Source: Amorphophallus konjac
Taxonomy: Eukaryota > Streptophyta > Magnoliopsida > Alismatales > Araceae
NCBI GenBank assembly: GCA_022559845.1
Contig: CM040123.1
Coordinates: forward strand, 296,162,642-296,226,641
Length of the DNA: 64,000 nt
Direction: 5' to 3'
The translations under genes and the position numbers were made by a program. Positions 11,958 through 23,060 of this stretch are shown here, in pieces. Within the stretch, counting starts at the first letter, position 1. Each line of letters starts with the position of its first letter. The notes beneath the pieces are model-generated. The model saw only the letters and a list, made by a program, of their open reading frames with translations, did no database searches and was not told the DNA's origin.

Positions 11958-13095
11958 CTATCTTATTATGAAACCCTAGGTTTGACCCAAGGGTTGGTCC
12001 TACTCTGTTCCTAGAAGGTCTAATGATTATCTGAAACCCAAACCTTAATCAATAAGTTATTAATGAACTATGAAAAGTAATGAATGTACCGTAATGCTGT
12101 CGAATTCCTCCCGTAGCATGACCTTACCTTAATTTGACCTTGAACTCACATGTTCTTATTTTTGGTGCATTCTTACCTTGATATTATTATCATGAACTAT
12201 TGTTTGAACTTTACATTATCGACCAAACTTTATTATTTACTCGTGGAAGTAGCTTGATTTATAACTTGAAGATGCAAGAGTGGGCACAGACAGTGTCCAA
12301 GAGCTCGACACTAGTCCCCTCAGCGGATGGTCGGAAACATGCTGTAAACCATGGGGTATGATGAACACTGGTGTCGCATTGTATCGGTAGTACTTTTTTC
12401 ATAAATAGGTGAAAATCACGAGACTCATCATGAAATTATACATTCATGTTACATGACTTTTTAGTGCATAGTCTATATGGTTATGAAAAGTACATTCTCG
12501 TTACATGCTAGTACATTTTCGTTACATAAAAGGCCACATTACATTCTTGCTTGATCATGCTCTCATTCTACATGAATTCTCACATCTCTATAGTCTATGC
12601 CTTGTTACTTGTGTTATTATGTTGGTTTTATCGCATGTTTCACCGTATTTCATTTATCTTACCTTCTAGAGCTAAATTGTTAATGACTTAAACTTGCCTT
12701 CATGTTGATAGGAAGACACCTACTGGGCAAGTGTGCCCATTCTCTACTTTTTCAATCTTTTCAGGAAACTCTAGTGGATCGGATTCCGACTACTCGAATG
12801 ATGGATCCGAGGGCAAGAGCGAATTGAATGAAGAACAAGAGAAGCCCAAGAATGCTAGAGTGTTATGAGTCGATTATGTAATTTTCTTTTTATTGAGTCT
12901 AGTTATGTCAAGAAGTCAAGTGTCTTTGTAAACTTATGATCATTATTCAATAAGATTGGAGTTTGATTAAATATTGTGCATTCCTCTTTTATGTGTGGAT
13001 GTTATAGCGCTCTGATTATCATGCTAGCGTGAGGCTTATCTTGCCGGCTGTTCACGTTCCCGACTTATTTCTGTTGCATATCTCGGGGCGTGACA

Positions 13096-13196
13096 ATCAG
13101 CTTCGTCTGCTAGAAGGAGGTTATCGAGCCCACTGGCAGGGACTCGAACAACGTCTGAGCATTCTCCTGGAGTGTGGTGGTGAAGGGCGGACGCTT
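13096..13196 (-). pseudogene. Tat-lineage gag fragment (C-terminal side)
   Basis: The minus frame reads FTTTLQENAQTLFESLP then GSITSF. This matches the Tat/Ogre-type gag pattern of a conserved LPxGSI(x)SF block after the capsid core. It continues the frame that ends at 19102 on the far side of element A. A TAG stop follows SF. The plus-strand gypsy element cut this gag at 13096 and element A cut it at 13197. Confidence 0.65.
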
Positions 13197-15132
13197 TGAT
13201 GCGGGACGGGACGTGAACCTGGGACTTTAGCTTGCGGACGTCCCTAAGCGAGGGAAATGTGCGGATGTTCGCGGTTGAGAAACTGACAATGAGTCTCAGG
13301 TATCGGCTTTTTCACGTGCTCGGATCGAGTCACGGGACGGGTTCCAATCACTCACTCTGGCAGCGGTGATAAAAATATATCGAGCTACGTTCCTATCACT
13401 CATGCAAGTAGCGGCATATAGAAATATATACGAGTAAAGCAAATGCTAAAGAGGGAAGCGGAAACGTTACCTCCACGCTCCGGGCGTGGGGAAGACAACC
13501 CTGACCAAAACTCATACTCCCGGCATACAGTAAATAAATAATTACAGCAGTGAATTTAATTGCCCACTATACGCAGGGAGGTAAAGGGATACCATGGCGA
13601 TCCGGGAGTAACGAACTCGGGCGGAAGGGCAGCAAGCCGGAAGGCTCTCGGGCCGGAGACGGGCTACTGGTCCGGCTCGATTCTGCGGGTCCCGCGGTAT
13701 AGCAGGCGGGTCTGGCTACTTGGACGGTGATGCCCAGGCGTCTCCTTGCTGCGGAGGTTGGCTGGGACACTACAGGGGGGTTGTCGATCGATCTCCGGGA
13801 GCGGCGGTCGCCGAAGCTATCTCGGCGTATTTTTACTAGAATTATCCGGTAACTGTTTTGCTGGCCTGTTCTCGGATCAGAAATGTTCACCTCCACAAAA
13901 ATAATTATTGCGCCCAGATCCGGTATCGGATCGAGGCGAAATTGGTACCGTTGGATAGAGGACTCGAAGGTCTACAACATATAATTATTTCAGATCCATC
14001 CAGAGAATGGATTGAAAATGAAAATGACTGTTCCCAAGGTTTTTTTACTGACTCGGATGACAAACAGTCAAGACAGAACAGGATCTGCCTGAAAATGAAT
14101 TTTGACCGACACAAAAACGACGGATATAGACTCTAGGAAAATTATGGGTGGAAGAGGGGGATGTGAGGAACACGTATGATGTTTTTGGAAATTTTTGGAG
14201 AAGGCTAAGGGGGCGGCAAAAATACAAAAACAAGACACTGTCCCGCAAATCTGTAAACTGGCAGATTGCTGGGGGAAAAACTTAATTACGAGAAAAATAC
14301 TAAACGAAGGCAAAATGACACGAAATTTAAAATGGGGATGGGAGATGACAGGGGGAACAAACTTTAAAAATTGGAGCTCGAACAGATCTCCCAATTTAGA
14401 GATAAAATTTGTGCTTCAAGCTTCTTTCCAGGGGTGGATAGAACACCGACGAGGCAGCGGTGGTGGTGCGATGGCAGCTCGATGGCGGCAGCGGCAGCGG
14501 TGCTGAGCTTCTCACTCAGAGAGGGGGTGGTGGGGAGGCTTCACACCTCTGAAAATTCGAGCTTTCACAACTCCAAGGGGGAGATAGGGAGAGAGGGAGA
14601 GAGGGGCGCCCTTGGGCATTCTTGTGCACAATGTAATTTTTCTTCATGAATTCTAAGGATTGCACAAAATACATGGGTTATATAAAAATAGAAAAAAGAC
14701 CTAGACTACCCTCAGATCTAGGGTTAGGGAGGGATAAACAAGGGATAGGATAATTAATCCCCATGTGGTCAAATGACCAAAAATAAAAAAATACAACAAT
14801 GAATAAACTACATTAATGGGGGGCGCCCCTTTGAAAATGGGGTAGTCAAATTTGAATTTTTCTATTCTTGTCCCCCCTTGGTCCAAGTCTAATCTTAGAC
14901 TTTGAACTAGCCCCACATGGGCCCTAGATCCTAAGTGGACCAATAGGAAATAAGGTGAGGGCTTCTATTGGACCTACTGGCATTTTACATAGAAACCCAA
15001 AGATTCCTAAAGACTAACAAATTGGCTTATAATGCCTTACAATGAAAAATCCAATTAGCCAAAGATATAAATTTAAACAAAAGGACACAAATATAAAAAT
15101 AAAATGTTAGTGCTCGGTGTTGATTCCCATCA
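13197..15132 (-). repeat. Element A, 3' LTR
   Basis: This copy is nearly collinear with 17174-19101 over its whole length. It starts TGATGCGGGACGG on the plus strand and ends GATTCCCATCA. It is followed by the PPT complement. It carries the conserved block GCCCACTATACGCAGGGAGG at about 13562 and the hairpin CTCG/CGAG at about 13319. Confidence 0.9.
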
Positions 15133-15943
15133 ATTCTCCCCGGGTGGGAAGAACTTGACCCCGTCGAGTAAGGGGTGCGGCTGCTCGTGTGGCTCCTGCG
15201 AATCTGTCACCGTACCAGGTAGCGCAGAGTACGTTCCACTCCAAGTAATCGTCACCTTCTCATCCCGTATATATTCGATATGCACATGATGCTGTGGGAA
15301 TGAGGCTAGTGGTGGACACTCTAGGGTGGGGTCACTCTCAAAGGAAGGAGACGGCTCAATGACTCACTAGGAATCATCATTGGGTCTCTTTATGCGACTA
15401 GATCCGAGACATAGAATGGTAGAGCCGATCCCATTCCGGCAAGTCTACAATGTATGCATTAGATCCGACTTACCTCAGACTCGAGAGGGACTAACATCGC
15501 GAGCTGACATTAGACCGACTATGCGACTCCTAATATGCTCGACACATGCGGACTCACTATGCACTCAACAATCTGGACAAACTGGACAAATAAAGAAAAA
15601 CACGGACTCACACATGACCCTAGACAAACCTACTATTAGACCGACCCATACATATGCAATGGTGGACCATGACGTCCGAATGTGTGCCATGCATACACAA
15701 GACGCAACCAAATGTCGGTAGAATCATGGACTCCTAAATATCCCAAAGTGCACCAGTCATGCACGGACGACCCTTTAGATCTGGGAGGTTTGGGTGGGCC
15801 AAGAGTGTAGGCAGACTGGCCTGTAGGGTGGTGGTGTGATAGTGAACTTCCCTGAAGAAGGGGCGTAGATATGGTGGGTCAAGAGGCTCCTTAGGGAAGG
15901 GGTCAAAGGGATCAAAGAATGGGTGACCCATCGAGCTGGGTTC
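15133..15943 (-). pseudogene. Element A: PPT and residual pol tail
   Basis: The segment beside the LTR carries the purine tract GGGGAGAAT on the minus strand and codons for an SSSHPGRI-like tail. It is collinear with the chromodomain end of E (59290-59740). Shared text includes GGTGGACACTCTAGGGTGG and ATCCGACTTACCTCA-type stretches. Upstream the match stops at the integrase C-terminus, which places one edge of the large pol deletion near 15500. No long frame is open, so this is a relic and probably kept only as cis sequence. Confidence 0.7.
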
Positions 15944-16864
15944 TCATAGGTCACGGTCCCATGTTTGGAATTGAAAGTGTAGGTGGTCACCTTCATGCAC
16001 TAGGGTATAGGGGACGGTTCTCTCATATGGAATGTATGGTTCCTCCCTCGGGATAAGTGGAATGAAGTTTGGCTCGGTCGGCATGGGGAGGAGTAAGAGA
16101 ACCTCCGTGGTGACATGACCCACGGTGCACACGGAGGTAATGGACCCTAAGGCTGGATGTGTGAAGCTACGACTATGGGGTTGGTCGAAGCCTCGGGCCA
16201 ACATGCATGTCAACTTCATTTGTGAGTCTAATCCCATAATAAGGTCATCCAATATATCAACATGGTGACAAGATCGGAATGTGGTATGGAATGAGTTTAC
16301 GGACACTAATGGTAATGTAGGGTCCATGGATGGGTAGCAAGGCGTTCTAGGGACCAAGCCTATCTTGAGCCAACTAAGTAGTGGCTCGACGATGAATAAC
16401 TTTCCCGTTAGAAACATGGGTGGCTCCAAATGCGGTGGCTCCGGATAAAGATCGGAAGATGAAGTAGGTGGCAAAGGAGCTCTAGGGGAAGGGTTCCCCG
16501 GTTGGGGCGGGTGAGCGTCCTGGGTCATGGGCTCATGTGGCCGTCCGACCAGCTCGGCACTCGGCTGAGGGGTAGATGCTCGCCGAAGGGCAGCATCAAA
16601 CCTTGACTCGAATGGCTCAACCTCTAGAGCGACCAAATAAGAATGCACCAGAGTGGTCACGTTGCGGCAAAGCAATTCAAACTGGAAGTGAAACCGCAAA
16701 CCTCTCCAGAACTGAAATGCGGTAGTGGTGCTCTCCTCTCCAACTCCATATCCCAACCGATACTCATCATAGTCCCGAATGTACGCAGACACGGACTTGT
16801 TGCCTTGGACGAGTCTGATTGGGGTGCATGGGTTGGCCACAGTTGCACATAAGTGGGCATGCAT
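15944..16864 (-). CDS. Element A gag C-terminal half plus protease-like domain
   Basis: The open frame is 306 codons. Residues about 20-75 match the second half of a retrotransposon gag domain (VQGNKSVSAYIRDYDE, FWRGLRFHFQFELL). A proline-rich linker follows. Residues about 130-300 form a region that is almost the same in element B (FLTGKLFIVEPLLSWLK, SFTHPALGSITSVCTVG). The position between gag and RT suggests a protease. The only candidate active site is LDSQ where DSG would be expected, so it looks inactive; this reading is an inference. The first half of the gag domain is missing. Confidence 0.65.
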   Translation of the reverse strand: MHAHLCATVANPCTPIRLVQGNKSVSAYIRDYDEYRLGYGVGEESTTTAFQFWRGLRFHFQFELLCRNVTTLVHSYLVALEVEPFESRFDAALRRASTPQPSAELVGRPHEPMTQDAHPPQPGNPSPRAPLPPTSSSDLYPEPPHLEPPMFLTGKLFIVEPLLSWLKIGLVPRTPCYPSMDPTLPLVSVNSFHTTFRSCHHVDILDDLIMGLDSQMKLTCMLARGFDQPHSRSFTHPALGSITSVCTVGHVTTEVLLLLPMPTEPNFIPLIPREEPYIPYERTVPYTLVHEGDHLHFQFQTWDRDL

Positions 16865-17158
16865 TGCAACACTTTTTTTTTACTTTTTTTATGCAAAACT
16901 TTTATGCAAGACTAATGCAAGCACCTAGACACGACTCTAAATGGTGAAAAGGGGTAAAATGCGGACTCGAATACAAACCTAGACTCAACCCATATCCAAT
17001 ACGTGGTAGAGGTTTGATCCGAAGATCGCACTCACGCAAGTGTGCTACCTTCCCGATAGGCGTAACCTATCATTCCGGAAACACCTTTTGATATACCGGG
17101 TATAGGAATGCAATGCAACATCTTGGACCGACTAACCGACTACCCTAGACTCGACTTA

Positions 17159-17170
17159 GCTCTGATACCA
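17159..17170 (-). other. Primer binding site of element A
   Basis: The minus strand reads TGGTATCAGAGC, an exact complement of the plant initiator tRNA-Met 3' end, 3 bases from the LTR at 17174. Confidence 0.95.
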
Positions 17171-17173
17171 ATT

Positions 17174-19101
17174 TGATGTGGGACGGGATACGAACCTGGG
17201 ACTCTAGCTCGCGGACGTCCCTCAACGAGGGAAACGTGCAGACGTGCGCGGTTGAGAAACCGGCAATGAGTCTCGGGTATCGGCTTTTTCGCGTACTCGG
17301 ATCGAGTCACGGGACGGGTTCCACTCACTCACTCTTGCAGCGGTGATAAAAATATATCAAGCTACGTTCCTATCACTCATGCAAGCAGCGACATATAGAA
17401 ATATATACGAGTAAAGCAAATGTCAAAGAGGGAAGCGAAAACGATACCTTCACGCTCCAGGTGTGGGGAAGGCAACCCCGGCCGAAACTCGTACTCCCGG
17501 TGTACAGTAAATAAATAATTACAGTAGTGAATTTAATTACCCACTCTACACAGGGAGGTAAAGTGCTACAATGGCGACCCGCGAGTAACGAACTCGGGCT
17601 AATAGGCAGCAAGACGGAAGGCTCTCGGGGCGGAGATGGGCTATTGGTCCGGCTCGGTTCTGCGGGTCCCGCGGGACAGCAGGCGGGTCCGACTGCTGGG
17701 ACGGTGGTGCCCGAGCGTCTCCTTACTGCGACGGTTGGTTGGGACGCTGCAGGGGGGTTGCCGATCGATCTTCGGGAGCGGCGGTCGCCGAAGCTATCCC
17801 GACGTATTTTTGCTGGAATTATCCGGTGATTATTTGGTTGGCCTGTTCTCGGATCAGAAATGCGTGCCTCCACGAACATAATTGTTGCTCCCAGATCCGG
17901 TGTCAGATCGAGGCGAAATTGGTACCGTTGGATAGAGGACTCAAAGGGATACAACATATAATTATTTCAGATCCATCCAGAGAATGGATTGAAAATGTAA
18001 ATGATTGTTCCCAATATTTTTTTACTGACTCGGATGACAGACAGTCAGGACAGAACAGGATCTGCCTGGAAATGAATTTTGACCGTCACAAAAATGACAG
18101 ATCTATACTCTAGGAAAATTATGGGTGGAAGATGGGGATGTGGGGAACACGTATGATATTTTTGGGAATTTTTGGAGAAGGCTAAGGGGGCGGAAAAAAT
18201 ACAAGAACATGACACTATCCCGCAGATCTACAAATTGGCATATTATTGGGGGAAAAACTTAATTACGGGAAAAATACTAAACGAAGGCAAAATGACATGA
18301 AATTTAAACTGGGGATGGGGGATGACAGGGGGAACAAACCCTAAAAATTTGAGCTCAAACAGATCTCCTGATTTAGAGATAAAATTCGTGCTTCAAGCTT
18401 CTGTCCAGGGGTGGATAGAACTCCGACGAGGCGGCGGTGGTGGTGCGATGGCGGCTCTATGGCGACGGCGGCGGCGATGCTGAGCTTCTCACTCAGAGAG
18501 GGGGTGGTGGGGAGGCTTCACACCTCTGAAAATTCGAGCTTTCACAGCTCCAAGGGGGAGAGAGGGAGAGAGGGGCGCCCTTGGGCATTCTTGTGCACAA
18601 TGTAATTTTTCTTCATTAATTCTAAGGATTTCACAAAATACATGGGTTATATAGAAATGAAAAAAAGACCTAGACTACCCTCAGATCTAGGGTTAGGGAG
18701 GGGTAAATAAGGGATATGATAATTAATCTCCATGTGGTCAAATGACCAAAAATAATAAATACAACAATGAATAAACTACATTAAAGGGGGGGCGCCCCTT
18801 TGAAAATGGGGTAGTCAAATTTGAATTTTCCTATTCTTATCTCCCCTTGGTCCAAGTCCAATCTTGGACTTTGAACTAGCCCCACATGGGCCCTAGATCC
18901 TAGGTGGACCAATGGGAAATAAGGTGGGGGCCCCTGCTAGACCTACTGGCATTTTACATAGAAACTCAAAGATTCTTAAAGACTAACAAATTGACTTATA
19001 ATGCCTTACAATTGCAAACCCAATTAGCCAAGGATATAAATGTAAACAAAAGGACACAAATACAAAAATAAAATGTTAGTACTCGGTGTTGATTCCCATC
19101 A
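17174..19101 (-). repeat. Element A, 5' LTR with promoter
   Basis: This is the partner of 13197-15132. On the minus strand a TATA box CTATATAA lies at 18647-18654, so transcription should start near 18610-18625. The conserved block near 17539 (GCCCACTCTACACAGGGAGG) lies downstream of that start. Open frames such as 17373-17957 have counterparts in the other LTR that are broken differently, so they are not genes. Confidence 0.88.
18647..18654 (-). promoter_or_regulatory. TATA box of element A 5' LTR
   Basis: The minus strand reads CTATATAA. The same box occurs in the B LTRs (48185-48193 and 54189-54197) and in the inverted copy C (62681-62690). Confidence 0.65.
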
Positions 19102-19421
19102 CACTTTACAATGACTGAGGCCCGATGGAAGATCATGTTGGACTAGAATCTGTTGAGCTGGTCAGCCAGATCAGTGGTGTCGTCATATAGTACGAACGTC
19201 GGCAGCTAGAACTTTGGAGGGATGGGCGCCTCCAAAATCTCTTGGGAGAAGGGGGCCTGGAAGTCAGCGCCATCGTCGACTAGGCCCTCCATCTTGGCCA
19301 CTTGGATGATGTCGTCTAGGTAGCATAGCTTTAGCGTCGCAGGCGGCGGGCCATTCCTAGGTTGGAGTGGAGAGGGCTTACAGAGCAGCGTGGAAAGTAT
19401 CTGCTTAGGTGAGGAGTGCAT
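19102..19421 (-). pseudogene. Tat-lineage gag fragment (N-terminal side)
   Basis: The minus frame reads FSQEILEAPIPPKF, a stop, then LPTFVLYDDTTDLADQLNRF, a second stop, then SNMIFHRASVIVK. This is the usual opening of Tat/Ogre-type gag, with an EI.EAP.PPKF.mP block followed by the YDG.TDP-like block. The frame resumes at 13196 beyond element A. Two stops make it dead. The ATG at 19421 is simply the first in the open stretch. Confidence 0.7.
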
Positions 19422-20589
19422 GTTGCAGAGGCGACGAGGGTGCTTGGTCGCCAGCCGCTGACTGGCCTCTACTTTTTGGTTGGGGGATCATTGTGGCATG
19501 GTCCTGCTCCTCCTATCGGTTCAGATGGCCCTAATAGGCTTGTATCAGCATCTGGAGCTGACGATACATCTCAGTTAGTTCCTCAGTTGCGGAGGTGGTT
19601 GAGGGCTGGAGGTGATCCTCCTAGGAAAGGTGGTCGCTCACCGACTTGTCCTGAGATGCCTAGAGAGAGCCGACCCTCGGTGATTGCTGACGTTGCGATA
19701 GTTCCCTCAGGGTACCATAGCTTTTAATCCTTCGTTTCTCACATATAGCTCCAAGAAGTGTAGAGGTCGAGATTGGTGACATAGAAGTGTGAGCTACACC
19801 CTCAAGATTTGTTTGGTGCGGGAAGAAGAGGCCGCCCCTGAGAGAAACATACAGACACACAGAAAGAGCATCAGAAGGAGCCTGGGAGAGATCTCAGGAG
19901 ATAGCCCTCTAATGCTTAAGTTGGACAATCATTGGCATGGAGGAGGATTGCTTGGACAAGAAGTTCCATGCACTCGGCTGAAGGGGTAGCGGAGTTTGGA
20001 GGAGAAAAGGAGTGCTCAGACGAGCGTCGGAGATGGAGAGGTGTGTAGGTTGGTCCACTGGAGGTGGAGGTAGAGGCTTCACTTGATTGAGGAAGGGTGA
20101 GAGGCTTGAGGGAGGTTAGAACTTGAGAGATGTAGATTACATACCACCCTGGTTGTTTGGCCAGGATCCTATTTATAGAGTCCTTTGTACTTGTTCCGTT
20201 GACTTTTGCCTTCTGACTTAGTACTACTAGCTAGGGTTGTCTTAGCTGTGGAGGTGTGGGTCACCTGTTGGCTCGCCTAATATGGAAAAGGAGGTGTAGG
20301 CGTTGACCTGTTGTTCCTTCGTCGGAGGCATGGGTACTAACTCGTCGTTCCTTCGCCGTCTGGGTCGTTCCACCACTAATGTGGTGATGGCCGCCGGAGG
20401 TGTGCGCTACTCACCGCTGAAAGACGGGGACACATGCAACATATGGGGTCTAGACCCCAGGCCAGTCCTCGTGCAGACCTTGGAAGTATGTGTAATGGAT
20501 AGTGGGCCGATTGCTGTTGGGCCCTGGACTGTGGGCCGATCGATGTCGTGCCTTATTAAGCTAAGTGGACTTCCTCCTCCTCGCCATCA
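19422..20589 (-). repeat. Probable leader and 5' LTR of the Tat-lineage element
   Basis: No open coding region is seen. The plus strand ends CTCGCCATCA at 20589, which on the minus strand gives a plausible LTR start TGATGGCGAG. A minus-strand TATA box CTATAAATAG lies at about 20168-20177. The inner LTR edge may be near 19790 (TGTGAGCTACACC), but I see no convincing PBS, so the boundaries are approximate. Confidence 0.4.
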
Positions 20590-21469
20590 ATAATTCTGTG
20601 TCCTTTTCTTGAAAGTTTAGAAAGTTCTATTCATACAATTTTCTAAACAAATTCAAAATTAAAACTATAAGGATATGCATAGATTTTTTGCAAATGCATC
20701 ATTTTTTGAAGACATGTTCCCATCGTAACCGGATGTATCATTTAGCCACACGTGTACAAAGTAAGATGGAAAATGATTAAAATTTTATAGTTACATACGT
20801 TTTTCAAGTGATGTAAGTGATTAAAAATTTGTAAGCAACATAGTTTTCAAGTGATGTACTGTGATTTGTTTCCCTCGTAACATCATGTATCGTTAAGCAA
20901 GTCCCGCTTACTTGTTAATAAGCGCTAGGTTACCGTACGTTTTAAAATATTCTGGTAATTGTTCAACGGTGTGGGTCACATTTCTTCTGCTGCCATTGCC
21001 AATCGGGTTATGTTATAGTGAGAAAGGAAAACATATCACTAATTAGAAGGATGGCGATATATATATATATAAATATATCGTATAATCCGACATTAGATTA
21101 GATAATTGATCAGATGAATTAATTAGCATCCTAGTAATTAAACTCTCTATTTTGTACTGAGTGAGGTGTCGGAGTCGTTGATAGTGCCGACCGGGCAACC
21201 GAGCTAATTCTCTTCCCTTCAGCTGCAACCAATGAATTTTTTTTGCTGATTAGGATGATGATTCATCTCTAGCCTATAATCTGATCTTTCATAAGTCATG
21301 TGCGAGTTCTTCAAAGTCAATCGCCACAATATCAACATTTGGACATCTTTTAGCGAGAGTCAAACACATTTATCTCGCCTTAATTAGGAATGCAAATGAC
21401 GATCCATAATATTTAATAATATTTTATCTCTTTTGTAGAGGTGGAAAAATGGTTCATACTCCTCGTATC
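20590..21469. other. Unassigned AT-rich stretch
   Basis: I see no gene here. Two imperfect direct repeats with TTTTCAAGTGATGTA lie at about 20812 and 20850. A short TA repeat lies at 21057-21078. Confidence 0.4.
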
Positions 21470-22240
21470 ACATTTTTCTATTTGTTCGTTGGGGAGGACC
21501 GTCTGGCACTCGTGAAAGTCTGCAATCATCAGAAAAAAGAGCGTCAGAAGGAACCCTGGGCACTGAGTCGAATGGAGAATGAAGAAGAATAGGCGAGAAA
21601 GAGGGGGAAGGAGGTTGTCTATGTGGGCCTGGGAGAGCTATTGACCTTCCAGTGGAGTGCTCGCCGTTGCCAATGATCACTCGACGAGTGCTCGCTGGGC
21701 TCTCTCCACAGGTAGATAGTAGAGACCTCTCTAGTAGTAGCCGGACGTGTAGCTCTCTCTAACATGTTTCTCTTTGATCTCTCTGTGTGTTTCTTTGTGG
21801 AATTCATTGTGTCCGTGTCTGTCCATCGGAGTCCCTTTTATAGGGGGTTGTCCTGGAGAGAGGAGCTCATCCGTTAATAGGGAAGGACGCCAGTCGTGGA
21901 ATAATGTTCTCCGCGATCGTGAGGGGAGTTTCCCGTTGAGGGGTTGGTATCTCGGAGTCGACCGGTTCTCCGGCGAGTCTTACGGTACCCGTAGGGCATG
22001 CTCGCCCTTAGTGGGATCGAGGCTAGCGTCGTGGGGAGTAACGGTCGGTCGTCAGAACGTCCTCCGACGGTCATTGCGCCTGGGTCAAGGCCTTTCTCGC
22101 TAGCGAATCTAAAGACCGTTCGTCCTATACTGTCTGTTGTGGATAGCGGCTGTCGAGACCCGTTAGACGTGTTATGGACCGTGAGTCAATTTAGACCCGA
22201 CGTAAATGGGCCTTATATAGATCGAGTCGATTTTACCCAC
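21470..22240 (-). repeat. LTR-like promoter region, family unknown
   Basis: There is no open coding frame. The layout resembles the Tat LTR region at 19790-20589: a minus-strand TATA box (CTATAAAAGG at about 21835-21844) followed by a pyrimidine- and CG-rich leader. I cannot find LTR ends, a PBS or a TSD, so it may be an old LTR or a host promoter. Confidence 0.3.
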
Positions 22241-22615
22241 CTCACCTTTCAAATTAAAAGCAGCAGATATACATGTAATCTTTATATCAGCATATAAAGG
22301 CCGGGCAATACCATCTATTTCAATCACATTCGTCTGAAATTGACAACGCATGCAATTGACCAATGGCCATAACTTTTCACATTTTCACAACTTAATACAT
22401 GCCCGTTCCTTTCAAATTTAATACGTCATTGGACCGTGTAATTAAGGGGTGACGTAATAACCATTACTCCTAAAATTTTTATTTTTTCAATGACTCCTCA
22501 GAGCACATCCTGTACGAAATCAAGAACAATTAGAAATGATAAACATATAAGTCATGTACAATTATTTACGTTTTGTACGGAATAGCCGGGGGTGCGACGA
22601 CGGGGGTAAGGTAGC
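22241..22615. other. No feature seen
   Basis: The sequence is AT-rich with no supported gene or repeat boundary. Confidence 0.4.
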
Positions 22616-23060
22616 GGAAGAAGGCATCGAGGGAGAGCCAGCCCCCCCCCCCCCCCCCTTCCTCTGGAACACGTGCACCCCCCCTTCCTCCGAAACACGT
22701 GCAGGTGGTGGCGAACCTCCAGCAGAAACCGGCGCGGCTGCGCGGCCCTCGTCACCCTGTTCTTTTTCGAACACCTCTTTGATGGGCTCCGGCAGCTTGT
22801 CCCCGGCGGCCTCAAACCTCCTTAATTTGGAAGAAGAAGAAGAAGCAGCAGACCCTGTTTGTCGTCGTCATCTCCGCGAGGCCGAGGGAGGGGAGGTCAG
22901 GGCAGGCAATGGGTGTGGGAGGGAGAAAAGCAATGTTCACGCTACTATGTTACTGTTCCTCCGAAAAAAACATTGGCGTACGTACCTTTTCATATCCCCT
23001 CCAACACCGCCCCCCCCCCCCGTCCTCCCTCACCCCTTCCCGTCCTCTCTCTCCCCGTTG
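22616..23060. repeat. Low-complexity GC-rich region
   Basis: It contains poly-C runs near 22644-22658, 22679-22685 and 23010-23020. An imperfect direct repeat of CCCCCCTTCCTC with AACACGTGCA occurs at about 22650 and 22678. A GAA microsatellite lies near 22830. The open frames here follow from base composition, and I recognise no protein. Confidence 0.6.

Larger units (their letters stand above)
6119..13095 (+). mobile_element. Plus-strand Tekay-like gypsy element, 5' part outside window
   Basis: The element starts here in mid-gag because the minus-strand element inserted into it; the missing 5' half should lie left of the window. It then carries the zinc knuckles, protease, RT, RNase H, integrase and chromodomain, followed by a PPT (AAGTGGGGGTGGG) and a 3228-bp 3' LTR. 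Stops and at least one frameshift make it inactive. Its right end joins a Tat-lineage gag remnant at 13096 (expected TSD ATCAG). Confidence 0.85.
9868..13095 (+). repeat. 3' LTR of the plus-strand gypsy element (3228 bp)
   Basis: The LTR starts TGTAACACCCC straight after the purine tract AAGTGGGGGTGGG and ends GGGGCGTGACA. It is long for a Tekay LTR. Open frames inside it are short and without family resemblance. It holds repeated short dyads of the AGCGGT/ACCGCT type, listed separately. The partner 5' LTR is outside the window. Confidence 0.75.
13197..19101 (-). mobile_element. Element A: non-autonomous chromovirus derivative (5.9 kb)
   Basis: Two LTRs of 1936 and 1928 bp (TGATGGGAATC to CCCACATCA or a variant) flank 2.0 kb of interior. 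The interior has a PBS, part of gag, a protease-like stretch and the pol tail, but no RT, RNase H or integrase core. The flanks are CGCTT on the left and CACTT on the right, a TSD with one CG-to-CA change. It sits inside a Tat-lineage gag. It must have used proteins from an E-like element. Confidence 0.87.

Noticed and set aside
17373..17957. 194-codon minus-strand frame as a gene
   Set aside because: It lies entirely in the LTR of element A, its counterpart in the other LTR is shorter and broken, and it has no known domain.
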